64,000 bases of DNA, taken from NCBI RefSeq assembly GCF_017901155.1, contig NZ_CP072800.1, positions 833,283-897,282 on the forward strand, in the 5' to 3' direction. The stretch comes from Candidatus Thiothrix anitrata. Lineage in GTDB: Bacteria > Pseudomonadota > Gammaproteobacteria > Thiotrichales > Thiotrichaceae. This document shows, piece after piece, positions 1-6,481 of this stretch. The stretch's first letter is position 1, and the number at the start of each line of letters is the position of its first letter. The notes below the pieces were generated by a model. It made no database searches. It saw nothing but the letters and a program-made list of their open reading frames with translations, and had not been told where the DNA came from. The position numbers and the translations under genes are program-made.

Positions 1-359
1 TCAGGTGTTTCGACCAACTCGCCTTTGACCAGTTGTTCAGGGTCGCTATTGACCACTTCGGAAGTCGGTGCTGCCACAGGTTCTTCAGTGACATCGGCCA
101 CCAATGGCACAGTTTCTTGGATGGTTTCACTAAGATCAGTCATACGCTCAAGGCATTTGCTGACGTAAATAGCTTTAGCCGACTCGGCAATGTCATCTTC
201 TTGTGCATAAGCGTTACACAAGTCAGTCAGAGTTGATGTGGTACTTTCCGCCACTTCGGGCGTTTCTGCCTTAGCGACAGGTTCTTTCTTTTCTTCTGCG
301 TGCACTACTAATGCCATACTCATACTGATCGCCGCCACAGCGATTAAAATGTGTTTCAT
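1..359 (-). CDS. Secreted protein of unknown function, cut by the left window edge
   Basis: The reading frame starts with ATG at 359 and is still open at base 1, so the C-terminus lies outside. The first 22 or so residues are a signal peptide (MKH, then a run of Ile/Ala/Val/Met ending in VVHA before EEKKE). The mature part is acidic and rich in Glu, Thr, Val and Pro, with two cysteines (DLCNAY and SKCLER) that could form a disulfide. I recognise no family. It starts 7 bases after the stop of the HMA gene; an AAAGG inside the end of that gene is a distant possible ribosome site. The two are probably co-transcribed, so a periplasmic role linked to metal handling is possible but unproven. Confidence 0.6.
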   Translation of the reverse strand, partial: MKHILIAVAAISMSMALVVHAEEKKEPVAKAETPEVAESTTSTLTDLCNAYAQEDDIAESAKAIYVSKCLERMTDLSETIQETVPLVADVTEEPVAAPTSEVVNSDPEQLVKGELVETP

Positions 360-366
360 ATGTTCA

Positions 367-654
367 CTAACCTTTGGTATGCATATCAATTCGACCAATG
401 GCACAACTGACGACGGAAATGGCCTTTTCTTTGAAGGCATCAAGACCCGCCACCGTACCACGCTCAGGATAACCCAGCCCAAACAGTATTTTTACCGCAG
501 CGTCATGAACGTCCGTGTCGCTTTGCACCATCACTGTCTGGTTAGCTATATCGACATCAACGGCGGTAATTCGTTCGTCTTCCAATAATTTTTTGGTAAT
601 GGTGTTGGCGCAGCCACCACAACGGATATTTTCTACTTCAATTCGCGTTTCCAT
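367..654 (-). CDS. Heavy-metal-associated (HMA) domain protein, CopZ-like
   Basis: A 95-residue protein that starts like an HMA domain: a beta strand (RIEVENI) followed by the metal-binding motif RCGGCA (CxxC, about residues 12-15) and helix NTITKKLLED. The family binds Cu(I) or similar soft metals through the two cysteines and passes them to P-type ATPases or regulators. The usual Met-x-Cys start of the loop is Arg-Cys here. The last 30 residues (FKEKAISVVSCAIGRIDMHTKG) exceed the roughly 65-residue domain and hold a third cysteine. It has no signal peptide, so it should be cytosolic. The downstream secreted-protein gene begins 7 bases after its stop. No metal ATPase is visible in the window, so the metal is unknown. 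Confidence 0.8.
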   Translation of the reverse strand: METRIEVENIRCGGCANTITKKLLEDERITAVDVDIANQTVMVQSDTDVHDAAVKILFGLGYPERGTVAGLDAFKEKAISVVSCAIGRIDMHTKG

Positions 655-783
655 CGCCGTTCCTCATCGTGTTTTGCTTACACAGAATATGGAAGCACTT
701 GGCAGAAAATACAAGGATTATCCGTTAATTGAGTGTACAAGCCGCTGACTACGTTTAAAAATGCATTACAAACGATTCATTAT

Positions 784-812
784 TTGAAAAATAGCGCATT
801 TTGCATTATATA
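784..812 (+). promoter_or_regulatory. Putative sigma-70 promoter of hipBA, possibly leaderless
   Basis: TTGAAA (784-789) and TATATA (807-812) are separated by 17 bases. The expected transcription start, about 7 bases downstream, falls on the ATG at 819. No Shine-Dalgarno sequence precedes that ATG, so the message may be leaderless. Confidence 0.5.
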
Positions 813-818
813 GTTTAC

Positions 819-1091
819 ATGGATATGCAAGCCTTGGGCGTAACCCTGCGCACTGCCCGTAAACAGCGCAACCTGACCCAAGCCGATCTCAGCGATAAAG
901 TCGGCATGAGCCGCGCCACTTTATCCGCCATTGAAAACGGCACGATTAATGAGGTAGGCATCCGTAAAATCATGGCATTGTGTGCTGTCTTAGGTTTGGA
1001 ATTGCAGGCGCAACCACTGACAACGCGCCGCCCGACCCTGCACACCCTTGTGGATGAAGCACAACACCGTAAAACAGGTCGTAAACCGTGA
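819..1091 (+). CDS. hipB: HipB-type HTH antitoxin/repressor
   Basis: A 90-residue helix-turn-helix protein of the Cro/CI (HTH_3) class. The DNA-binding domain covers about residues 5-60, with LTQADLSDKVGMSRATLSAIENG as helices 2-3. The basic tail ends GRKP. It stands directly before hipA, whose GTG start overlaps its stop, so the two are translationally coupled. In HipBA systems HipB binds and neutralises the HipA kinase and represses the operon. The TTG at 801 is in frame but lies within the promoter, so ATG 819 (or 825) is the likelier start. AT-rich repeats upstream are candidate operators. Confidence 0.85.
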   Translation: MDMQALGVTLRTARKQRNLTQADLSDKVGMSRATLSAIENGTINEVGIRKIMALCAVLGLELQAQPLTTRRPTLHTLVDEAQHRKTGRKP

Positions 1092-2347
1092 GCAAACACC
1101 CGCAAACCGATCAAGGCAGTTTAGCCATTTTTGTGCAAGGTCAATCCTGTGGCACACTCGGACGCAGTGCCGTGCACCCACACACCTATGTGTTTGGTTA
1201 TCACCCGACAACACCCGCCACCCACGCGGTTTCGCTCACCATGCCCGTGATGGCAGATCAATACGGCTACCAGCAGGGCATTCACCCGATTTTTCAGATG
1301 AATCTGCCGGAAGGCGAATTGCGTGAATTGTTACGCAACCGCTTTCAAAAAACCGTGCAGCATTTTGATGACTTAGCCTTGCTAGGAATTGTCGGGCATT
1401 CACAAATCGGGCGGATTCGATTGGCTGCGGTGGGGCAAACACCGGATGCGATGCCATTACAAGATATGCAGCAGTTGCGCACTTACAGCGGCACGGAAGA
1501 TTTATTCACAGAATTGTTGCAACGTTACGCCAGTTATTCGGGGATTTCCGGGGTACAACCCAAAGTGCTGGTGCGTGACAGCCACACCGTCGCCAGCTTG
1601 GCACAACCGGAGCAATTCAGTTACCGCGACGCAACCCACATTATAAAGGCGTGGAATCCCGAACGTTTTCCGCAATTAGCCGCGAATGAATACTTTTGTA
1701 TGCAAGCAGCACGCCACGCTGGTTTAGAAACACCAGAAGTGGAATTGGTGGCGCAAGGGCAATTATTGGTGGTGAAACGCTTCGATCTGGATAACAAAGG
1801 TGGGTATCACGGTTTTGAAGATTTTTGCGTACTCAATGGGCTGGCAACGGATGACAAATACGTGGGTAGTTACCAAGATATTGCCCAGCGCATCCGCCAA
1901 TTTGTCTCACCACATTTGATTCACGAAGCCTTGGAACAGTTTTTCTTATCGTTAACCCTAAGTTGTGCGGTGCAAAATGGCGATGCCCATTTGAAAAATT
2001 TCGGGGTGCTTTACGACGATCCTGAGAGTGAAGTGCGCTTTGCCCCCGCGTTTGACATTGTTTCCACCACGCCTTACATCCCCAACGATACCTTGGCGTT
2101 ATTGTTTGGGGGCAGCAAAGCGTTTCCGAACCGCAAAGCCCTGCTCACGTTTGCGCGGCAGTTTTGCACTATTAATGAACGGCGGGCAAATCGGTTGCTG
2201 GAATGGGTAGTACACGGGCTGGAAACCACCTTACCCGCGTTGCAAGCCTATCAACACGCCAACCCCGAATTTGCCGAGATTGGCGAGCGCATGGTGACGG
2301 TATGGCAAAATGGCATTGCCATGCTGACCGAGCGCGAACAAGATTGA
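1088..2347 (+). CDS. hipA: HipA-family serine/threonine kinase toxin
   Basis: A 419-residue protein of normal length for HipA. It has an N-terminal couple_hipA domain (about 1-110, including FVQGQSCGTLGR). The kinase core has the loop SGISGVQPKVLV (about 148-160), the Ser-containing autophosphorylation region of HipA, then IIKAWNPERFPQLAANE. The catalytic loop is NGDAHLKN (about 298) and the metal-binding motif is AFDIVST. HipA of E. coli phosphorylates glutamyl-tRNA synthetase and causes persistence; the target here is unknown. GTG is the start codon and overlaps the hipB stop (GTGA). All key kinase residues are present, so it looks functional. It ends immediately before the convergent radical-SAM gene with no spacer. 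Confidence 0.92.
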   Translation: MSKHPQTDQGSLAIFVQGQSCGTLGRSAVHPHTYVFGYHPTTPATHAVSLTMPVMADQYGYQQGIHPIFQMNLPEGELRELLRNRFQKTVQHFDDLALLGIVGHSQIGRIRLAAVGQTPDAMPLQDMQQLRTYSGTEDLFTELLQRYASYSGISGVQPKVLVRDSHTVASLAQPEQFSYRDATHIIKAWNPERFPQLAANEYFCMQAARHAGLETPEVELVAQGQLLVVKRFDLDNKGGYHGFEDFCVLNGLATDDKYVGSYQDIAQRIRQFVSPHLIHEALEQFFLSLTLSCAVQNGDAHLKNFGVLYDDPESEVRFAPAFDIVSTTPYIPNDTLALLFGGSKAFPNRKALLTFARQFCTINERRANRLLEWVVHGLETTLPALQAYQHANPEFAEIGERMVTVWQNGIAMLTEREQD

Positions 2348-3853
2348 TCAGGTGTGGCGTAATTGACGCTGATTACGGATAACGCTGCGTTCCTGCGGGG
2401 CATTGCGGCGGAACTCCTTTAAAAACGGCACTTGGCCTTTCTGCCCGGTGCGCGAGTAATCTTCCAGCAACGCAGTTTCCAAGGTTTCACGCGCAATACC
2501 CAAAACTTCCTGCCCGCCCTGATACACCATCACGAATAAGCGTGGCAACGCAATCTGGTGGGTTTGCTGATCTTGTGCATAAATCCACTCTGACAACGCC
2601 CAAAACCGCGCAAACGGCGCGTCACCCAGTAACAGCGGCAATGCCTGCCCGAATCGCCCGGAATTGCCAATCATGTCCCAATAACGCGCAAACCGCCCCA
2701 TTTGCTGAGTAGTGCGAAAATCGGCGCGGTCGGTGCGTAAAATATTGTAGGGCGGCAACGGGTTATACACCATGCCAAAGCTCTCGGTGTGGCGTGTAAT
2801 TGGCGTACCGCGCAACCGTTTCAGAATTCCCACCTGAATTTCATGCGGTGCAAGCGCAAGCAAACGGTCAAAACCCGCACCAAAACTCGCCAAATCTTCC
2901 CCCGGCAACCCAAAAATCAAATCTGTATGCAAATGTGCCGTAGAATTTTCGCGCAACCAGCGAATATTTTCCGCCGATTTGTCATTGTCCTGCTTGCGAC
3001 TGATCAAACTTTGCACTTCTGGATTAAAACTTTGGATGCCAATTTCAAACTGCAAGCTGTTCGGCGGAAAACGGGTAATGCGCTCTTTCAGGGCTTCCGT
3101 CAAGTGATCGGGGATCAACTCGAAGTGCAAAAAAGTTTCTGAATCCAAACGTGCTAAAAAAAAGTCCAGAATCGCAATCGTGGTTTGAATTTTCAGATTA
3201 AAGGTACGATCCACAAACCGAAATTGCCGCAAACCACGCTGCCACAAGGTTTCCATCTCTTCTAAAAATCGCTTTAATTCAAAGGGATAAGCAGTTTTAT
3301 CCAAGGCAGACAGGCAAAATTCACACTTGAACGGGCAACCCCGCGAGGCTTCCACATAGATAAAGCGAGTGCGCAAATCTTCATCGGTGTAGTACTGATA
3401 GGGTGACGATAATTGTGCTAAAGGCACGGGTTCACCCTTAGTAATCTTCTGCAAAGGCCGCTGATCGCGCAATAATTGCTCACAAATTTGCCGAAAACTC
3501 ACTTCCGCCGCGCCAGTGATTAAATAATCAGCGGTTTTCACGATATTTTGCTGTTCCGGTTCGTAACTAACCTCCGGGCCACCCACAATAACCGTCACAT
3601 TAGGAGCTAATTGCTTCAATAAGCTAACCAAGGCCGTTGCCTCAGTAATGTTCCAAATATAGACCCCCAAACCGATGATCTTGGGATTTTCCGCTAACAG
3701 TTGTTCAGCAATATCCAGCGGACGTAACGCAATGGTAAATTCGCGGATCACCGCACGCGCTTGCAGCTCACCCAAGTTTGCATACAAATAACGCAAACCT
3801 AGCGAGGCATGGCTATAGCGGGCATTCAGTGTGGTCAAAATAATATCAGGCAT
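2348..3853 (-). CDS. B12-binding domain / radical SAM protein (DUF4080 type)
   Basis: About 501 residues. The N-terminus (ILTTLNARYSHASLGLRYLYANL) and the following Rossmann-like part (GLGVYIWN, VIVGGPEVSYEP) form a cobalamin-binding domain of roughly 130 residues. The radical SAM cluster motif is CPFKCEFC (CxxxCxxC, about 170-180), followed by a TIM-barrel segment (FVDRTFN, FELIPDHL, QFEIGIQS, HTDLIFGLPGE). The C-terminal region resembles DUF4080. Family members are predicted methyltransferases or rearrangement enzymes; the substrate is unknown. ATG 3853 is preferred over the GTG one codon upstream. It is convergent with hipA, stops adjoining, and no operon partner is visible. Confidence 0.85.
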   Translation of the reverse strand: MPDIILTTLNARYSHASLGLRYLYANLGELQARAVIREFTIALRPLDIAEQLLAENPKIIGLGVYIWNITEATALVSLLKQLAPNVTVIVGGPEVSYEPEQQNIVKTADYLITGAAEVSFRQICEQLLRDQRPLQKITKGEPVPLAQLSSPYQYYTDEDLRTRFIYVEASRGCPFKCEFCLSALDKTAYPFELKRFLEEMETLWQRGLRQFRFVDRTFNLKIQTTIAILDFFLARLDSETFLHFELIPDHLTEALKERITRFPPNSLQFEIGIQSFNPEVQSLISRKQDNDKSAENIRWLRENSTAHLHTDLIFGLPGEDLASFGAGFDRLLALAPHEIQVGILKRLRGTPITRHTESFGMVYNPLPPYNILRTDRADFRTTQQMGRFARYWDMIGNSGRFGQALPLLLGDAPFARFWALSEWIYAQDQQTHQIALPRLFVMVYQGGQEVLGIARETLETALLEDYSRTGQKGQVPFLKEFRRNAPQERSVIRNQRQLRHT

Positions 3854-3856
3854 CAC

Positions 3857-4405
3857 AAACCAAGCTCATTGTCATGGCAGAAGATTCTATCAGTATTCGC
3901 CGATAAACGGTGTGACTACAGAAAAAATACCCTGTCTATTTCAATACCATGAGAAATATTAATTATACGCAATAATATCATGATAAATAAGCGATAAAGT
4001 CATTAAAAAATCATTCTTAAACGCTATAAATAGAACAAAAATTACCCACATGATGACAATGCGATTTTTCTAGTCTACACTCCGTTTCACGTATCTCATT
4101 GTTTGAAAGCATTAATTCATGTTTAACAAGAAAATGCGGGCAAACAATGAGCAGTGGGAAGCGAAAGGATGCGCGTTTCCGTGATAGCAGGTAGCTAATT
4201 CCCGTAGAGAGATTATTTATGTGTCAACAAATTAATAAATCACAAACCGCCCAACAGCAACCCATTGGTCGGAATGTTAAGCAAAGGCTTCCATTAGTAT
4301 ATAACTGTATGCTAATGTCCGCTCCCATCCTTCAATCATACCTTTAAAACCATTCATTAATTTTTCGTTAATTTTCATTTAATCAAACATTTAGGTACAA
4401 TAGTC
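3857..4405. other. 549-base non-coding stretch with a possible structured leader
   Basis: This AT-rich gap has no convincing gene. Around 4137-4195 it becomes G-rich and could fold: GCGGG (about 4137) can pair with CCCGT (about 4191), enclosing a hairpin GGAAGCG/CGTTTCC around 4155-4178. A GGGCAAAC-like string and a GCGAAAGG loop recall cyclic-di-GMP (GEMM) riboswitches, but the full consensus is not there. A 45-codon ORF from 4198 is not supported by a ribosome site. Confidence 0.3.
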
Positions 4406-4795
4406 ATGTTTACTGTAACTCGTTTTCTGGTCGTTGTTGCGCTCGCCTTCGGCGTAGTCGGCACTGCTACCGCAGGAAAAGAGCGGTCAAACAACCTCAT
4501 GGTTACCGCAACAGCTTATAACTCTATTCCGGGACAAACGGATAGCACTCCTGACATCGCCGCTTGGGGCGACCGCCTACGGCCTGGTATGAAAGCCATC
4601 GCCGTTTCTAAAGACCTTCTCAAACACTATGGCTTGTCGCGTGGTGACACCATCAAGATCAAAGGTTTGGAAGGCGAATACACTGTTCTCGACAAAATGC
4701 ATCCCCGCTGGCGCAAAAAGATCGACATCTATATGGGTACTGATCGCCGCGCTGCTAAACGCTGGGGCAGACGTAACGTCGCCATTCACTGGTGA
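4406..4795 (+). CDS. Secreted 3D-domain (double-psi beta-barrel, RlpA/MltA-like) protein
   Basis: A 129-residue protein with a signal peptide (residues 1-23, ending ATAG) and a single 3D domain. Seen in the sequence: VTATAYNSI at the start of the barrel, then AAWGDRLRPGMKAIAVSKDL, GDTIKIKGLEGEYTVLDKM and KKIDIYMG. These are the hallmarks of the barrel seen in lytic transglycosylases, with aspartates at DKM and DIY. Its whole mature part is this domain, so a small periplasmic cell-wall-binding or glycan-cleaving protein is likely. The long upstream region may hold a regulatory leader, and a strong terminator follows 28 bases after the stop, so it is probably monocistronic. Confidence 0.8.
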   Translation: MFTVTRFLVVVALAFGVVGTATAGKERSNNLMVTATAYNSIPGQTDSTPDIAAWGDRLRPGMKAIAVSKDLLKHYGLSRGDTIKIKGLEGEYTVLDKMHPRWRKKIDIYMGTDRRAAKRWGRRNVAIHW

Positions 4796-4823
4796 TACCC
4801 CCGGTATGATAGAAGGATTATCC

Positions 4824-4850
4824 AAAGCCCGCTGAAAAGCGGGCTTTTTT
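4824..4850 (+). terminator. Rho-independent terminator
   Basis: GCCCGC (4827-4832), a six-base loop, GCGGGC (4839-4844), then six Ts. The stem extends with AAA/TTT. It ends the 3D-domain transcript. Confidence 0.9.
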
Positions 4851-4868
4851 CTTGATGGGCGAAGGCTT

Positions 4869-6071
4869 ATGATGCGCCCCATGCAAACCACAGATACTTA
4901 TGATGTCATTATTCTCGGCGCAGGTGCGACAGGTCTCATGTGCGCAGCGCAAGCAGGCAAACGCGGACGGCGCGTGCTGCTGCTCGATAAAGCTGAGAAA
5001 ATTGGCAAAAAAATCCTGATTTCCGGCGGCGGGCGTTGTAACTTCACCAATCTCAACGTCAATCCGGCTGCCTACTTGTCGCAGAACCCGCATTTTTGCA
5101 AATCTGCGCTCAGTCGTTACACCGCGCAAGATTTTCTTAGCCTGATGCGCCAATACCGGCTTACTTGGCACGAAAAGACCTTGGGGCAACTATTCTGCGA
5201 TCAAAAAGCGCCTGCGATTGTCGAAATGCTGTGGGCGGAATGCCGTGCTGCTGACGTAGCGTTGCGCCTCGATACCGAGATTGAGCGCGTTACTCACGAT
5301 GCAGCGGGTTTTGACCTTATCACCACTCAAGGCCATTACCACTGTGAATCGCTAGTTATCGCCACGGGTGGGCCTTCGATTCCTCGCATGGGGTCAACCG
5401 ATTTCGGGTTGCGCATCGCGAAACAGTTTGGCCTGAAAAATATTCCATTCTCGCCCGCCCTCGTACCGTTTACCTTGACGCAAGAAATGCTTGATGGCTT
5501 ATTCGCGGGACTCGCAGGAATCAGCACCGAAATCACTGCTGAATGCGCGGCTGGCGCGTTTCGTGAAAACCTGTTGTTTACCCACCGGGGCTTGAGTGGC
5601 CCGGCAATGCTGCAAATTTCGTCTTACTGGCAAAAAAGTGCGGCTGTCAGGATTAATCTGTTACCGGGTAAACCTGTGTTCACTTGGCTGCAAACCCTGC
5701 AAAAACAGCGTCCCAAGGCCGAATTAAAAACGGTGCTGGCAGAAGTCTTACCCACGCGCCTCGCGCATCGCTTGTGCGAAACCCTGCTTCTCAATCGTCC
5801 GCTAGGGCAATACGGCGAAAAAGCCTTACAAGCTATTGCACAACAATTACAAGCATGGGAAATCACCCCTGCTGGGACAGAAGGAATGCGCACCGCTGAA
5901 GTGAGTTTGGGCGGGGTAAACACGCACGAGCTATCCTCCAAAACGATGGAAGCACGTCAGGTAGATGGTTTATATTTCATCGGAGAAACCGTGGATGTAA
6001 CGGGTTGGCTCGGCGGGTATAACTTTCAGTGGGCATGGTCATCGGGCTGGTGTGCGGGGCAAGCGGTGTAG
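4869..6071 (+). CDS. BaiN/HI0933-family NAD(P)/FAD-dependent oxidoreductase
   Basis: A 400-residue flavoprotein. The N-terminal Rossmann motif is VIILGAGATGLMCAAQAGKRG (about 12-32), followed by the family signature KILISGGGRCNFTN (about 50-63). A second FAD motif (LVIATGGPSIPRMGSTDFG) lies near 165-185. The C-terminus has VSLGGVN, GLYFIGETVDVTGWLGGYNFQWAWSSG, which closes the FAD site. HI0933/YhiN members bind FAD; gut BaiN homologues act on bile-acid intermediates, but the role in proteobacteria is unknown. Starts at 4869, 4872 or 4881 are possible; GAAGG at 4861 fits the first two. It is not obviously in an operon. Confidence 0.85.
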   Translation: MMRPMQTTDTYDVIILGAGATGLMCAAQAGKRGRRVLLLDKAEKIGKKILISGGGRCNFTNLNVNPAAYLSQNPHFCKSALSRYTAQDFLSLMRQYRLTWHEKTLGQLFCDQKAPAIVEMLWAECRAADVALRLDTEIERVTHDAAGFDLITTQGHYHCESLVIATGGPSIPRMGSTDFGLRIAKQFGLKNIPFSPALVPFTLTQEMLDGLFAGLAGISTEITAECAAGAFRENLLFTHRGLSGPAMLQISSYWQKSAAVRINLLPGKPVFTWLQTLQKQRPKAELKTVLAEVLPTRLAHRLCETLLLNRPLGQYGEKALQAIAQQLQAWEITPAGTEGMRTAEVSLGGVNTHELSSKTMEARQVDGLYFIGETVDVTGWLGGYNFQWAWSSGWCAGQAV

Positions 6072-6086
6072 CCCCGCATCCGCCAT

Positions 6087-6386
6087 TTACACGCAGCCAG
6101 TCGGCTTAGGCAAGCCGCCGTATTTAGTGATTGGCTTCATTGGACCAGTCTTCCACTGTGCGAACAGTTCTTTTTGATCCAAATTAATGAATTTGGAAAA
6201 CTTGCGAATCGGTGGCACAACAGCTTGGTCTTCGTAGTATTCACGCGCTTTCATGATTTGATTCCACTTCGCGTCGGTCAATTCCACACCATCCGCTTCT
6301 GCCATCGCTTTGCCGATTTCTGGTGTCCAATCGTCCATGCTCAACAAGTAACCGTCACCATCGCGTCCAGGTATTTCAATGCTCAT
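6087..6386 (-). CDS. TusE/DsrC-family sulfur relay protein with a single C-terminal cysteine
   Basis: A 99-residue protein with the DsrC fold signatures GYLLSMDDWTPEIGKAMAEADGVELTDAKWNQI and PPIRKFSK. It ends in GLPKPTGCV. The penultimate cysteine (CysA) is present. The second DsrC cysteine, normally 11 residues further back, is a threonine (KPITKYGG). Family knowledge: DsrC with both cysteines forms the trisulfide substrate of sulfite reductase, while TusE-like proteins with only CysA carry persulfide sulfur, for example to tRNA 2-thiolation. So this copy should be a sulfur carrier, not the Dsr substrate. AGGAG lies 6 bases before ATG 6386, better than ATG 6389. No dsr or tus genes flank it. 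Confidence 0.85.
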   Translation of the reverse strand: MSIEIPGRDGDGYLLSMDDWTPEIGKAMAEADGVELTDAKWNQIMKAREYYEDQAVVPPIRKFSKFINLDQKELFAQWKTGPMKPITKYGGLPKPTGCV

Positions 6387-6481
6387 CATGATCTCCTCAA
6401 ATGCCTAGTAATTTAATCAAGTATTGTAATGAAATGACAAATAGGGGGTAAGTGTCAATATTCACATCGGGTTTTGGGGGA

